Part shown: positions 20,463 through 30,781 of the stretch, piece by piece
Layout: each line of letters opens with the position of its first letter
Numbering within the stretch: the stretch's first letter is position 1
Origin: Vibrio injensis
Lineage (GTDB): Bacteria > Pseudomonadota > Gammaproteobacteria > Enterobacterales > Vibrionaceae
Assembly (NCBI RefSeq): GCF_001895205.1
Contig: NZ_BDJF01000016.1
Coordinates: 372,001 to 436,000, forward strand
Reading direction: 5' to 3'
Length of the DNA: 64,000 nucleotides
Translations under genes and position numbers: made by a program
Notes under the pieces: model-generated
What the model saw: the letters and a program-made list of their open reading frames with translations, nothing else
Database searches by the model: none
What the model was told of the DNA's origin: nothing

Positions 20463-21995
20463 ATGTCCAAAGCGATAGATCAAGTTGTGCTTAACATAGC
20501 ATTGAACTTAAGTTCCAACCTATCTAGTCAGCAACAATATCAATGTATGATTGATGGCGTCGCTTGCGTTTTTCCTTGCGACGCGGCCGCCCTATTTGTT
20601 TTTGATCACGATGGATTTTTAACACCTGTCGCGGTAAAAGGCTTATCAACGAGTGTCTTGGGTCAACGCTATTTTCCTAAAGTGCACCCTCGTTTAGAAC
20701 AAATTCTACATAGCCAACAAACCGTCCGCTTTGATGCCAATTGTCCATTACCCGATCCTTTTGATGGTGCTTTACTCAATGAACAGCCTTCACTCACCGT
20801 GCATGATTGCTTAGGGCGTAGCCTTTATGTTGATGGCCAGTTAGTCGGAGCGTTAACGATGGACTCACTGACCATCGGCGCTTTTGATCATCTTGACCCC
20901 ATGATGATCGACACCTTCGCGGCACTGACCGCGGCCACTTTACGCAACATTGCTCAATTAAAAGCACTTAAAGCACAGAATAAAAAACAAAGTACCATCA
21001 CCCAAACGTTGATTCAGCAAGCCCGCTCACAACAAGGTGAGATGGTCGGTCTTAGTCCACAAATCCAGCAACTTCGTCAGCAAATCGCTATCGTCGCCCC
21101 CTCAGACTATGCAGTATTGATTTTGGGTGAGACAGGAACCGGTAAAGAATTAGTCGCCCATCAAGTGCACGCTCAATCTCATCGTCGTGACCATCCGATG
21201 ATTTATGTCAATTGCGCAGCATTACCCGAAAGCCTAGCGGAAAGTGAGTTGTTTGGTCATGTCAAAGGCGCCTTCACTGGTGCAAATCAGCACCGAGCGG
21301 GTAAGTTTGAACTTGCAGATGGGGGAACACTGTTTCTCGACGAAGTCGGCGAATTGCCGTTAATCCTGCAAGCCAAATTGCTCCGTGTGATTCAGCAAGG
21401 AGAACTACAACGTGTTGGCAGTGATAAACACCTATTGGTTAATGTCCGGATCATTGCAGCCAGCAACCGTAATTTAGCTCAAGAAGTCGCAGAGGGACAT
21501 TTTCGTGCGGATTTATTTCACCGCCTCAATGTTTTTCCCATAACGGTCCCCCCATTGAGAATACGTGAAGGGGATATTCCTGTACTGGCTGGTTACTTAC
21601 TCGAAAAAGTACGTCACCAATTCAATACCCCAAATTTACATGTTCACCCCAGGTTGCTCAGTCAATTAGAAAGCTTGCCTTGGTATGGTAACGTGCGTGA
21701 ACTGGAACATGCGCTAACGCGAGCAGCACTTCATGCTATTCAGCAAGCTCATACGACGATTAATATCGACCATTTTGATATTTTACCCCACCGTTCGGAT
21801 GTGAAAACAACATCAAGCTTTTTTCCTATCCATCCAGAATCGATGCGCGATCTGGTAGAAGTGTATCAAAAGCTCTTAATTGAACATGCATTAAGACAAT
21901 CGGATGGAGTTTGGTCAAAGGCCGCCGATTTTCTGCATATGGATCGCGGTAATCTGTACCGAATGGGGAAAAAACTCGGAGTAAGCTCAAAATAA
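20463..21995 (+). CDS. norR: Nitric oxide-responsive sigma-54 activator NorR
   Basis: The 510 residues have the NorR layout: an N-terminal GAF domain that senses NO through iron (about 1-165), a sigma-54 AAA+ domain (about 195-420) and a C-terminal Fis-type helix-turn-helix ([22 protein letters not shown]). The AAA+ domain shows Walker A GETGTGKE, the sigma-54 contact loop GAFTGA and Walker B LFLDEVGE. Its apparent target is the next operon, hcp-hcr, whose upstream region holds matching palindromes and a -24/-12 promoter. Two more palindromes precede norR itself. Confidence 0.95.
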   Translation: MSKAIDQVVLNIALNLSSNLSSQQQYQCMIDGVACVFPCDAAALFVFDHDGFLTPVAVKGLSTSVLGQRYFPKVHPRLEQILHSQQTVRFDANCPLPDPFDGALLNEQPSLTVHDCLGRSLYVDGQLVGALTMDSLTIGAFDHLDPMMIDTFAALTAATLRNIAQLKALKAQNKKQSTITQTLIQQARSQQGEMVGLSPQIQQLRQQIAIVAPSDYAVLILGETGTGKELVAHQVHAQSHRRDHPMIYVNCAALPESLAESELFGHVKGAFTGANQHRAGKFELADGGTLFLDEVGELPLILQAKLLRVIQQGELQRVGSDKHLLVNVRIIAASNRNLAQEVAEGHFRADLFHRLNVFPITVPPLRIREGDIPVLAGYLLEKVRHQFNTPNLHVHPRLLSQLESLPWYGNVRELEHALTRAALHAIQQAHTTINIDHFDILPHRSDVKTTSSFFPIHPESMRDLVEVYQKLLIEHALRQSDGVWSKAADFLHMDRGNLYRMGKKLGVSSK

Positions 21996-22006
21996 ACCAC
22001 TAAGCA

Positions 22007-22074
22007 GATGTCAATATCACATCCTACCGGTGTCTTTTTTACATCAACCATAGTCCACTAGTTTAATTTACTCA
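22007..22074 (+). promoter_or_regulatory. NorR-type enhancer sites upstream of hcp
   Basis: Three GT-N7-AC elements occur: GATGTCAATATCACATC (22007-22023, nearly perfect palindrome), GGTGTCTTTTTTACATC (22029-22045) and a weaker one with GT at 22061 and AC at 22070. Their centres are 22 and about 29 bp apart. E. coli norVW also carries three NorR sites upstream of its sigma-54 promoter (established knowledge), so the arrangement is plausible. Confidence 0.78.
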
Positions 22075-22096
22075 TTTAAAATCAATAAATTACAAG

Positions 22097-22113
22097 TTGG
22101 CATAAATTCTGCT
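22097..22113 (+). promoter_or_regulatory. Sigma-54 (-24/-12) promoter of hcp
   Basis: TTGGCATAAATTCTGCT has the invariant GG (22099-22100) and GC (22111-22112) exactly 10 bases apart, as required by sigma-54. The start of transcription should fall near 22124, about 64 bases before the hcp ATG. Confidence 0.85.
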
Positions 22114-22187
22114 CTTCGGTAAAGGATTCTACCTTTAGCCCTTCCCTAGACATGAACTGTTTAGGGTTAACACACCGGAGATTTATT

Positions 22188-23849
22188 ATGTTCTGTATTC
22201 AATGTGAACAGACTATCCAGACGTCAACCATAAAAGGTTGCTCATTTACGCAAGGTATGTGTGGCAAGACTGCGGAAGTTTCTGACTTACAAGACATCTT
22301 AGTCTATACATTGCAAGGCGTTTCATTTTGGGCAAACCAAGCCTACTCGTTCAATATCATTGACGATGAGATCAATCAATGGGCTCCTAAAGCTTTCTTT
22401 GCTACCTTAACCAATGTCAATTTCGATCCACAGCGTATTCTTGAGCTGACTCATCTAGCTGCAGAATATCAAGTGCGCTTAAAGACACAAGTGCTGGCGG
22501 CCAGCCAACTCACTAACCAACCTATCACACCTCTACCCGCCGTTGCCCAATTTGAATTACCTGATTCGGTTGAGGCAATTTTAACTTTCGCACCACAAGT
22601 GGCGGTTAATCGGGGTAAAGAGATGCTTCACGAGGATGTGATTGGCTTACGTTTACTGTGTTTATATGGCTTAAAAGGCGCAGCTGCCTACATGGAACAT
22701 GCGCGTGTACTTGGTCAAACCAGCAACGATATCTACGCCCAATATCATGACATTATGGCTTGGCTTGGTACCGAACCTGACGACCTCTCAGAGCTACTCG
22801 ATTGTTCAATGAAGATTGGTTTGATGAATTATAAAGTCATGGAGATGCTTGATCTCGGTGAAACGGACACATTCGGCCATCCACAGCCAACCTCTGTTAA
22901 TGTTAAACCTATCAAGGGGAAGTGTATTCTAGTCTCTGGTCACGATTTACATGATCTAGAAAAAATCCTGCAACAAACGGTCGGTAAAGGCATTAATGTT
23001 TATACCAATGGTGAAATGCTGCCTGCCCACGGCTACCCTGAGCTCAATAAATACCCTCACTTGGTTGGCAACTATGGCAGTGCTTGGCAAAACCAACAAA
23101 AAGAATTCGCTAATTTCCCTGGAGCAATTGTTATGACCTCCAACTGTTTACTCAACCCAAATGTAGGCCAATACGCTGAGCGCTTATTCACCCGCAGTAT
23201 CGTTGGCTGGCCGGGTGTTGCACATATCGAAGGTGACGATTTTAATCAGGTAATTGAGTGTGCATTAAACCAACCGGGTTTCCTGCATGACGAAATAGAG
23301 CAGATGATCACCGTTGGTTTTGGTCGCAATGCGCTCATGAATGCTGCTCCAGCCGTCATCGATCAAGTTAAACAGGGTAATATCAAACACTTTTTCCTAG
23401 TCGGTGGTTGTGATGGCGATAAAGCCGAACGCAGCTACTATAGCGACTTCACCGCCGCAGCGCCTGACGATACTTTAATTCTCACTCTTGCCTGCGGTAA
23501 ATTCCGTTTTAATAAAAACCAGTTTGGCGACATCAATGGTATCCCTCGTTTATTGGATGTGGGCCAATGTAATGATGCTTACTCAGCCATTCAGTTGGCC
23601 TTGGCACTGGCAAAAGAGTTTGATTGCAATATCAACGAACTGCCTCTAACACTCGTGCTTTCTTGGTTTGAGCAAAAAGCGATAGTGATCCTATTGACCT
23701 TGTTCGCACTCGGTGTGAAAGGGATCTACACCGGTCCAACAGCCCCTGCATTTTTAACCGATAATCTACTCACTATTCTTCAAAATAAGTTCGATATGCG
23801 TAGCATTGGCAACGTAGCAGAAGACTTAAAAACGATTTTGGCCGCTTAA
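22188..23849 (+). CDS. hcp: Hybrid cluster protein (hydroxylamine reductase / NO reductase)
   Basis: The ATG at 22188 behind CCGGAG gives 553 residues starting MFCIQCEQT; the longer frame upstream overlaps the promoter leader. The N-terminal cysteines at 3, 6, 18 and 25 (C-X2-C-X11-C-X6-C) are the class II pattern that binds a [2Fe-2S] cluster in E. coli Hcp. The rest matches the hybrid cluster fold, including SNCLLNP and [13 protein letters not shown]. Hcp protects against nitrosative stress by reducing NO with Hcr as electron donor. NorR control is indicated by the upstream sites. Confidence 0.97.
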   Translation: MFCIQCEQTIQTSTIKGCSFTQGMCGKTAEVSDLQDILVYTLQGVSFWANQAYSFNIIDDEINQWAPKAFFATLTNVNFDPQRILELTHLAAEYQVRLKTQVLAASQLTNQPITPLPAVAQFELPDSVEAILTFAPQVAVNRGKEMLHEDVIGLRLLCLYGLKGAAAYMEHARVLGQTSNDIYAQYHDIMAWLGTEPDDLSELLDCSMKIGLMNYKVMEMLDLGETDTFGHPQPTSVNVKPIKGKCILVSGHDLHDLEKILQQTVGKGINVYTNGEMLPAHGYPELNKYPHLVGNYGSAWQNQQKEFANFPGAIVMTSNCLLNPNVGQYAERLFTRSIVGWPGVAHIEGDDFNQVIECALNQPGFLHDEIEQMITVGFGRNALMNAAPAVIDQVKQGNIKHFFLVGGCDGDKAERSYYSDFTAAAPDDTLILTLACGKFRFNKNQFGDINGIPRLLDVGQCNDAYSAIQLALALAKEFDCNINELPLTLVLSWFEQKAIVILLTLFALGVKGIYTGPTAPAFLTDNLLTILQNKFDMRSIGNVAEDLKTILAA

Positions 23850-23850
23850 G

Positions 23851-23880
23851 ATTTAATGCCCTCATAAGAGGGCATTAAAT
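23851..23880 (+). other. Intercistronic hairpin between hcp and hcr
   Basis: A perfect 13-bp stem, ATTTAATGCCCTC (23851-23863) with GAGGGCATTAAAT (23868-23880), encloses ATAA. It begins one base after the hcp stop and ends just before the hcr leader. There is no long T run, so it may stabilise the hcp message or reduce read-through rather than stop transcription completely. Confidence 0.75.
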
Positions 23881-23904
23881 TTGATGATCGTAGGAGAAAA
23901 TATT

Positions 23905-24948
23905 ATGTATTTTAAATGGCAAGGTCAAACGCCAGTCACACTGCACTGTATCGATAAGTTCTTTGAAACTGAAGATACGGTTTCTCTTCGCTTCGGTGAA
24001 CCGAGCGAATCGTTACTGTTTGATTTTAAACCGGGACAATTTATCAATCTTGGAGTTAAAATAGCAGGAAAGATCGAATTTAGAGCTTATTCAATCAGTT
24101 CGTTGAACGCAGAGAATTACCTCCAAATTACCGTTAAACGTGTAGATGGCGGTAAAGTATCGAATTTTTTGATTGATCAATTACAGGTGACAGATACTGT
24201 CCAAGCACTTCCTCCGACAGGTGATTTTAATTGTATTGATCATCCACCGAAAATTCACGATGGGCAAAGTAAAGTGCTACTTATCAGTGCAGGATGTGGG
24301 ATCACCCCTGTCATGGCTATGATAAAATATTGGCTTCACCATGCGATGGAGATTGATATTGAGTTTTTGCACATTGCTCGTTCACCCGAACAGACCCTCT
24401 ACTTTGATACATTGGCAACCTATCACACCTTGTACGACAATTTTCATCTGAAATTATTGTTAAAAGACGCAAAGAACAGTGGCTATCCACAAGGAAAAAT
24501 TGATATACACTGGTTGAAAACCCTAGTGCCAGATATGCATTCACGTAATATCTATTTGTGTGGCCCCGATAAATTCATGCGAGATATTGAAGGTTACTTA
24601 CTCGAACTCGGCTTTGATATGGCTAATTTTTATCAAGAAAGTTTTAGCCCAATTCAAAATCAAAAACTTCTGATCTCAGACACCGAGGTCAAGATTGGCG
24701 TGGCTAACTTTGCTCAAACCATCAAGGCTCAGAAAGGACAATTGCTTGCTGATGTACTTGAAAATGCAGGAGTCCCTCTGATCATCGCTTGCCGCAGCGG
24801 TATTTGTGGCTCTTGTAAATGCAAAATCACTAAAGGTCATGTAACGACTTTGAATCAAGCCGCATTAACCGCGAAAGAAATCGAGGAAGGTTATATTTTA
24901 ACTTGTTCTTCTACCATAGAGTCAGACATAGAAATCAATCTTAATTAA
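23905..24948 (+). CDS. hcr: NADH oxidoreductase Hcr (Hcp reductase)
   Basis: The ATG at 23905 has a TAGGAGA ribosome site and gives 347 residues. The N-terminal FAD/NAD ferredoxin-reductase module (about 10-245) includes the flavin motif RAYSISS and ends with the YLCGPDKFM segment. The C-terminus is a plant-type [2Fe-2S] domain with CRSGICGSCKCK and a later C in ILTCSS. Hcr passes electrons from NADH to Hcp. It directly follows hcp, separated by a strong hairpin that could set the ratio of the two products. Confidence 0.94.
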   Translation: MYFKWQGQTPVTLHCIDKFFETEDTVSLRFGEPSESLLFDFKPGQFINLGVKIAGKIEFRAYSISSLNAENYLQITVKRVDGGKVSNFLIDQLQVTDTVQALPPTGDFNCIDHPPKIHDGQSKVLLISAGCGITPVMAMIKYWLHHAMEIDIEFLHIARSPEQTLYFDTLATYHTLYDNFHLKLLLKDAKNSGYPQGKIDIHWLKTLVPDMHSRNIYLCGPDKFMRDIEGYLLELGFDMANFYQESFSPIQNQKLLISDTEVKIGVANFAQTIKAQKGQLLADVLENAGVPLIIACRSGICGSCKCKITKGHVTTLNQAALTAKEIEEGYILTCSSTIESDIEINLN

Positions 24949-25035
24949 AAATAAATTATTTATCACTGAAGTGAAAAAATCGCATTCTTAGCCATATCAA
25001 TGACAGATAAATCACCTCAATGTTCTTATCCTTAT

Positions 25036-25075
25036 AAAAACAAGCCGCTCAGTGTTAAGTGAGCTGCTTGTTTTT
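25036..25075. terminator. Bidirectional terminator between hcr and ndh
   Basis: AAAAACAAGCCGCTCA (25036-25051) pairs with TGAGCTGCTTGTTTTT (25060-25075) with a single mismatch. Both arms end in A/T runs, so it can terminate the convergent hcr and ndh transcripts. Confidence 0.88.
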
Positions 25076-25095
25076 ATACTTCGGTTTTTATTTAA

Positions 25096-26385
25096 TTAAT
25101 GCAGCTTTAAGTTCGGACGTAAGACGCGATTAATTCTTCCCACCAACATCATTAGCCCAGTTTTAAAAATACCGTGTAAAGCCATTTGATGCATACGGTA
25201 TAAAGAAATATAAACCACACGCGCAATACGACCTTCAACCATCATTGAGCCTTTGGTTAGGTTACCCATTAAGCTACCTACGGTAGAAAAACGACTCAGC
25301 GAGACTAAAGAGCCATGGTCTTTATAGATATAAGGTTTTAGCTCTCGGCCATTCAGTTTAGCAACGATATTTTTGAACGCTTGTGAAGCCATTTGATGGG
25401 CAGCTTGAGCACGAGGCGGGACAAACTTACCATCCGCTTGCGTACACTGGGCCAAATCACCAATCACAAAAATATCGTCATCACGCGTTGTCTGAAGGGT
25501 ATCTTTAACGACTAACTGGTTGATGCGATTCGTTTCTAACCCTGCGATATCTTTCATAAAATCAGGTGCTTTAATGCCTGCCGCCCAAACCATGATCGTT
25601 GCCATGATTTTCTCACCATCTTTAGTGGTTAAACCATCTTTTTCGGCTTTAGTGACCATTGTCGTGGTGCGAACATTAACTCCTAATTTAGTGAGTTCAC
25701 TGTGTGCAGCAGCAGAAATACGTGGCGGTAATGCTGGTAAAATACGCTCACCCGCTTCAATTAAATTGACATTAAGTTTACTGGAATCTAAGTCCCCAAA
25801 GCCGTAGCTGTGTAACTCTTTCACGGCATTATGCAATTCAGCGGATAATTCCACCCCAGTGGCTCCAGCACCAACAATCGCAATATCCACCGTTCCCTGA
25901 CCATTTTTCGCATGCAGCTTTAAAAATTCATTATTCATTTCGGTACGGAAACGATGCGCCTGTTCAGGACTATCAAGGAAAATACAGTGTTCTTTCACTC
26001 CGGGTGTATTGAAATCATTAGATTTCGAGCCAATCGCTAATACCAGAAGATCATATTCTAGTTCACGTTTTGGCATTAACAGCTCATCATGTTCGTCTCT
26101 CAGTTCACTCAACGTGATCCGTTTAGCATCACGATCAATCGCTTCTAGACTACCGAGTTGAAACTCAAAACAGTGATTTTTAGCATGAGCACGGTAACTT
26201 AGAGCATCGACACCTTCATCCAAAGATCCCGTTGCAACTTCATGAAGTAGTGGTTTCCATAAATGGCTGGAATTACGATCCACTAAAGTGATTTTAGCGC
26301 GATTCTTTCGCCCTAATGTTCGACCTAGCTTAGTGGCCAATTCAAGTCCACCTGCGCCTCCACCGACAACAATAATACGTGTCAC
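25096..26385 (-). CDS. ndh: NADH dehydrogenase type II
   Basis: I choose the GTG at 26385 (reads [15 protein letters not shown], 429 residues) because GAGGATAG sits at the right distance; the upstream TTG would add only five residues. The enzyme is a peripheral inner-membrane flavoprotein that passes electrons from NADH to quinone without pumping. FAD binds at GGGAGGLE (near 8) and NADH at the second dinucleotide fold [13 protein letters not shown] (near 170). A third FAD segment FVIGDLAQ lies near 300. A strong promoter with an FNR palindrome lies upstream, fitting aerobic expression. Confidence 0.96.
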   Translation of the reverse strand: MTRIIVVGGGAGGLELATKLGRTLGRKNRAKITLVDRNSSHLWKPLLHEVATGSLDEGVDALSYRAHAKNHCFEFQLGSLEAIDRDAKRITLSELRDEHDELLMPKRELEYDLLVLAIGSKSNDFNTPGVKEHCIFLDSPEQAHRFRTEMNNEFLKLHAKNGQGTVDIAIVGAGATGVELSAELHNAVKELHSYGFGDLDSSKLNVNLIEAGERILPALPPRISAAAHSELTKLGVNVRTTTMVTKAEKDGLTTKDGEKIMATIMVWAAGIKAPDFMKDIAGLETNRINQLVVKDTLQTTRDDDIFVIGDLAQCTQADGKFVPPRAQAAHQMASQAFKNIVAKLNGRELKPYIYKDHGSLVSLSRFSTVGSLMGNLTKGSMMVEGRIARVVYISLYRMHQMALHGIFKTGLMMLVGRINRVLRPNLKLH

Positions 26386-26558
26386 AATAACTATCCTCAA
26401 ACAAATGGTAACAATCAGGGATCAGCACGACGAGTCACACTGAGAAAATTAGTCATACAGTTGTAGGTCTGTAGAGGTTTGCTATTTATCACTCTGAACA
26501 AAGGAAAAAAACTCAAATTGAGTGTTCCTGGCAAGTTGTTTATCTTGCTCTTCATTTT

Positions 26559-26619
26559 TTGATACTCATCAAGCTTTCTGAGCTGAAGGCCATTATATAG
26601 AGCTAAAATGGTGACGCAA
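26559..26619 (-). promoter_or_regulatory. ndh promoter with perfect FNR palindrome
   Basis: On the minus strand, -35 TTGCGT (26619-26614) and a perfect -10 TATAAT (26597-26592) are 16 bases apart, placing the start near 26585. TTGAT-ACTC-ATCAA (26559-26572) is an exact FNR consensus palindrome centred about 20 bases downstream of that start. Binding there should block ndh transcription without oxygen. The leader to the start codon is about 200 bases. Confidence 0.8.
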
Positions 26620-26728
26620 CCCTAGATTTTCATCGTTTTTGTCACGGCTATTGCTGCGTTAATCGGTCGGTATATTGATTATTGATCGGATTAATCATTC
26701 ACAAAACTTTCTCAGATTGCCACAAAAA

Positions 26729-26759
26729 AAGACCCTACCATAAATTATGATAGGGTCTT
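26729..26759 (-). terminator. Terminator of adhE
   Basis: AAGACCCTACCATAA (26729-26743) pairs with TTATGATAGGGTCTT (26745-26759) with one mismatch. Read on the minus strand it is followed by seven T residues, placed 50 bp after the adhE stop. Confidence 0.88.
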
Positions 26760-26809
26760 GATTCAATTCGAGAAGTATCGTGCTAGCGAAAACTTCCCAT
26801 TAACTCAGC

Positions 26810-29482
26810 TTACTTTTTCTTTGCTGGTTTTTGGTCATCTTTTTTCTTGATAACGGTCGTGCCTTCGAAGGTTTCACCTTCAACAAAAGCTTTACCGTAG
26901 TAAGAAGTAAACAATACTTCTTTCAATTCAGTGATCAATGGGTAACGAGGGTTAGCGCCTGTACATTGGTCATCAAAAGCACGTACTGATAAATCATCTA
27001 ATTTCGCTAGGAAATCAGCTTCATTAACACCAGCAGCTTGAATTGAAGTTGGGATATCAAGATCTTTCTTCAGATCTTCTAACCAAGTCAATAAACGCTC
27101 AATTTTCTGTGCAGTACGGTCACCCGCTTGACTTAGACCTAAATGATCCGCCACTTCTGCATAACGACGACGTGCTTGAGGACGGTCGTATTGAGAGAAT
27201 GCGGTTTGCTTAGTTGGGTTATCATTAGCGTTGTAACGAACCACGTTAGAAATCAATAACGCGTTTGCCAAGCCGTGTGGTAAATGGAACTCAGCGCCAA
27301 TGTTATGAGCCATTGAGTGACACACACCCAAGAATGCGTTAGCAAAAGCAATACCGGCAATTGTTGCAGCGTTGTGCACTTTTTCACGAGCGATTGGGTC
27401 TGCAGCGCCATTTTTGTAGCTTGATGGTAGATACTCTTTCAACATCTTCAGCGCTTGCAGAGCTTGACCGTCTGAGTACTCATTCGCCAATACAGAAACA
27501 TAAGCTTCTAGAGCGTGAGTCACTGCATCGTAACCACCAAAGGCTGTTAGTGATTTTGGCATATTCATCACTAGGTTAGCATCAACGATCGCCATGTGAG
27601 GAGTGAGTTCGTAATCGGCTAGTGGGTACTTAGCACCCGTTTTGTCATCGGTTACTACCGCAAATGGCGTAACTTCTGAACCTGTACCAGATGTTGTAGT
27701 GATACACACTAACTCTGCTTTTTTGCCCATTTTAGGGAACTTGTAAATACGTTTACGGATGTCCATAAAGCGCATAGCAAGCTCTTCGAAGTGAGTTTCT
27801 GGATGCTCGTACATCACCCACATGATCTTCGCAGCGTCCATTGGTGAACCACCACCAAGAGCAAGAATCACATCAGGTTGGAAGCTTTGCATCGCTTCGG
27901 CACCTTTCTTAACCACAGATAGCGTTGGATCGGCTTCCACGTCAAAGAACGTTTGTACTTCCATACCTTGAGCTTTCAACAGAGAAACAACTTCATCAGC
28001 GTAACCGTTGTTGAATAGGAAACGGTCTGTCACGAGGAACGCACGCTTCTTACCTTCAAGATCACTCAAAGCAATCGGTAGGCTTCCACGACGGAAGTAA
28101 ATAGACTTAGGTAGTTTGTGCCACAACATGTTTTCAGCTCGCTTCGCAACCGTTTTCTTGTTGATTAAGTGCTTAGGACCAACGTTTTCAGAGATAGAGT
28201 TACCACCCCAAGAACCACAACCAAGAGTTAGCGATGGTGCTACGTTGAAGTTGTACAAATCACCAATACCGCCGTGGGTAGTTGGAATGTTGATTAGAAT
28301 ACGGGCTGTCTTCATTTTGTCACCGAAGTAACGAATGCGATCAGCATTAGTATCTTGGTTGGTATACAGACCTGAAGTATGGCCAATACCCCCAATTTCT
28401 ACCATGGTCACCGCTTGAGCAACCGCGTCTTCGAAGTTGTCAGCACGGAACAAACCTAGTGTTGGAGACAGTTTTTCGTGAGCAAATTCGTCTTCATACG
28501 AAACTTTACCCAAACCTTCACCAACCAATACTTTTGTATCAGCTGGTACTTTAACGCCAGCCATTTCAGCGATAGCGGCTGCAGGTTGACCGACGATTTT
28601 CGCGTTCAGAGCACCATCGATCAGCAATACTTTACGCACTTTATCTGCATCTGCTTTGCTCAGAACATGAGCCTTGTGGCTAGCAAAACGCTCTTTTACT
28701 TCATCATACACTTCACTCACGACGATGGCTGCCTGCTCAGAAGCACACACTACGCCGTTATCAAACGTTTTCGACATTAAGATTGACGCAACTGCACGCT
28801 TAATATCCGCTGTTTCATCAATAACAACAGGTACGTTACCAGCACCAACACCGATAGCTGGCTTACCAGAAGAATATGCTGCTTTAACCATGCCTGGACC
28901 ACCAGTAGCAAGGATTAGCGCAATACCTTCATGTTTCATCAGTGCGTTAGAAAGCTCAACGGATGGTTGATCAATCCAGCCGATAATATCTTTAGGGGCA
29001 CCCGCAGCAACAGCAGCATCTAATACTAATTTAGCCGCATCGTTGGTTGAGTTCTTAGCACGTGGGTGTGGCGAGAAAATAATGCCGTTACGCGTTTTTA
29101 AAGAGATGAGTGATTTGAAAATCGCGGTTGAAGTCGGGTTAGTCGTTGGGACAATACCACAGATGATACCAACAGGCTCTGCAATCGTCATCGTGCCTAG
29201 ACTTTCGTCTTCTTCAAGTACACCACAGGTTTTTTCGTCTTTGTATTTGTTATAGATAAACTCTGAAGCGAAGTGGTTTTTGATCACTTTATCTTCAACA
29301 ATACCCATGCCTGATTCTGCCACCGCTTGTTGCGCTAGAGGAATACGAGCTTGGTTTGCGGCTAAAGATGCTGCGCGGAAAATTTTATCAACTTGCTCTT
29401 GAGAGTAAGTTGCAAATTCTGCTTGTGCCGCTTTAACGCGAGCCACAAGAGCATCAAGTTCAGCCAAATTAGTTACCGGCAT
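26810..29482 (-). CDS. adhE: Bifunctional acetaldehyde-CoA / alcohol dehydrogenase
   Basis: The ATG at 29482 (MPVTNLAELDALVARV, 890 residues) has an AGGAG ribosome site; the open frame extends 20 residues further without one. The N-terminal CoA-acylating aldehyde dehydrogenase (about 1-440) has its catalytic cysteine in GVVCASEQ near residue 246. The C-terminal iron alcohol dehydrogenase (about 450-870) has GGGSPMDAAK for NAD and HSMAHNIGAEFHLPHG for iron. It converts acetyl-CoA to ethanol in fermentation, regenerating NAD. It stands alone with a terminator behind and ychE divergent in front, as in E. coli. Confidence 0.97.
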   Translation of the reverse strand: MPVTNLAELDALVARVKAAQAEFATYSQEQVDKIFRAASLAANQARIPLAQQAVAESGMGIVEDKVIKNHFASEFIYNKYKDEKTCGVLEEDESLGTMTIAEPVGIICGIVPTTNPTSTAIFKSLISLKTRNGIIFSPHPRAKNSTNDAAKLVLDAAVAAGAPKDIIGWIDQPSVELSNALMKHEGIALILATGGPGMVKAAYSSGKPAIGVGAGNVPVVIDETADIKRAVASILMSKTFDNGVVCASEQAAIVVSEVYDEVKERFASHKAHVLSKADADKVRKVLLIDGALNAKIVGQPAAAIAEMAGVKVPADTKVLVGEGLGKVSYEDEFAHEKLSPTLGLFRADNFEDAVAQAVTMVEIGGIGHTSGLYTNQDTNADRIRYFGDKMKTARILINIPTTHGGIGDLYNFNVAPSLTLGCGSWGGNSISENVGPKHLINKKTVAKRAENMLWHKLPKSIYFRRGSLPIALSDLEGKKRAFLVTDRFLFNNGYADEVVSLLKAQGMEVQTFFDVEADPTLSVVKKGAEAMQSFQPDVILALGGGSPMDAAKIMWVMYEHPETHFEELAMRFMDIRKRIYKFPKMGKKAELVCITTTSGTGSEVTPFAVVTDDKTGAKYPLADYELTPHMAIVDANLVMNMPKSLTAFGGYDAVTHALEAYVSVLANEYSDGQALQALKMLKEYLPSSYKNGAADPIAREKVHNAATIAGIAFANAFLGVCHSMAHNIGAEFHLPHGLANALLISNVVRYNANDNPTKQTAFSQYDRPQARRRYAEVADHLGLSQAGDRTAQKIERLLTWLEDLKKDLDIPTSIQAAGVNEADFLAKLDDLSVRAFDDQCTGANPRYPLITELKEVLFTSYYGKAFVEGETFEGTTVIKKKDDQKPAKKK

Positions 29483-30110
29483 AGTGGATCTCCTAAAATA
29501 GAAAAATGTTAAAAACTCTTTATTAAGCTTGCTGTCTCTCAATTTTATTTTGGTCTCACAAGAGCTTAAGTAACGACAGACTTAGTAAATTGCTTTCAGA
29601 ACTGAGTATAATCTTTCACGGTTTGAAAAAAATTGACTCAGATCAGTTCTCAAAAACTAATTGATACCGCCCAAGAAACACAAGCAGAAAAAAACACATA
29701 AGAAGTTGAATTAACAAAGAAAAACAACAAATTAACACATGATTAAAAAAGAGGCTATCAAACACAATAAACTAGAAAAAGTACAACATTTTGTAAAAAA
29801 GTTTCATTTTTGTACAACATCACTGTCTGTAGCCAATGTTTTATGTGCCAGTTTGAGTATATAGACTCTTAAGCAACTCTCCAACCGCTGAGTGTTTTTT
29901 TACAGAAACTGTGTTGATGTTAACAATTCACTATTAAAAACCGATTTCGACTGCATTAATTGCAACAATGCATTATCACAATGATCCCATGATTAGTTTT
30001 TCTTAATCATGATCAGAGCCATGAACTAGTTTTTTTCATTCGTGATTTTGTTTCGATTAACATACATTATCCTCGCCTATCTACTTTACTCATCGTCAGA
30101 GACTGTTTTC
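29483..30110. other. Long AT-rich adhE-ychE intergenic control region
   Basis: This 628-bp gap has no convincing gene. I see a near-FNR palindrome TTGAC-TCAG-ATCAG (29633-29646). The word GTACAACAT occurs twice (29781-29789 and 29812-29820), 31 bp apart, each next to TTGTA-type inverted sequence. A short inverted repeat ATGATTA/TAATCAT lies at 29989-30010. These could be operators for anaerobic or redox control of adhE, but none is proven. Only promoters and leaders are expected here. Confidence 0.45.
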
Positions 30111-30746
30111 ATGCATTTTGAACTCGCCATTTTCCTGCAATTTTTTCTAGGACTGGTTGCCGCGGTTAACCCGGTTGGCATCATGCCTATTTTTGTGTCT
30201 TTAACCAGCCATATGACGTTGGAAGAAAAGAACAAAACTGCAGCCACAGCCAATATTGCAGTGGCTGTGATCTTAATTACTGCCTTACTTGCAGGGCAAG
30301 TTCTACTCGATATGTTCAGTATCTCACTGGATTCATTCAGAGTGGCAGGTGGCTTACTGCTACTGAGCATTGCTTTTTCAATGATGAGCGGAAAACTGGG
30401 TGAGGATAAGCAAAACAAGCAAGAAAAATCAGAGTACATAAGCCGAGAACAGATTGGTGTTGTTCCGCTGGCGATGCCTTTAATGGCAGGACCTGGAGCA
30501 ATCAGTTCAACCATCGTCTATAGCTCACGTTATCCAAGTATGTTTGATACCGTAGGTATTGCTTTGACTATTGTCGTTTTTAGTCTCGGCTCTTGGTTGC
30601 TATTTCGCTCCGCACCTTACATTGTGCGTTTACTCGGTCAAACAGGTATTAACGTGATTACTCGGATCATGGGACTGATTCTTGGCGCACTCGGTATAGA
30701 GTTTATTGCTAACGGTTTGCGCAATTTATTCCCCGGTTTGACTTAA
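30111..30746 (+). CDS. ychE: MarC family membrane protein, YchE-like
   Basis: From the ATG at 30111 (MHFELAIFLQFFLGLVAAVNPVG) the protein has 211 residues; the frame extends upstream but the family starts here. About six membrane segments are visible, with the MarC hallmarks AAVNPVGIMPIF near the start and PLAMPLMAGPGAISSTIV near residue 125. The neighbour arrangement adhE-ychE is the same as in E. coli. Function is uncertain; the family was once linked to antibiotic resistance and is also annotated as a possible amino acid transporter family. Ribosome site is weak. Confidence 0.88.
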   Translation: MHFELAIFLQFFLGLVAAVNPVGIMPIFVSLTSHMTLEEKNKTAATANIAVAVILITALLAGQVLLDMFSISLDSFRVAGGLLLLSIAFSMMSGKLGEDKQNKQEKSEYISREQIGVVPLAMPLMAGPGAISSTIVYSSRYPSMFDTVGIALTIVVFSLGSWLLFRSAPYIVRLLGQTGINVITRIMGLILGALGIEFIANGLRNLFPGLT

Positions 30747-30781
30747 CTGAATTCACTGAATAGCCATCAAAATACATAAAA

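Noticed and set aside
28478..28970. Open frames on the plus strand across adhE
   Set aside because: They lie antisense inside a well-supported gene, have no ribosome sites and no family resemblance.
30042..30110. Upstream in-frame extension of ychE
   Set aside because: The MarC family starts at MHFELAIFLQFF; the extension looks like leader sequence.
30086..30514. 142-residue minus-strand frame opposite ychE
   Set aside because: Antisense to a membrane protein gene, where hydrophobic codons create long shadow frames; no ribosome site.
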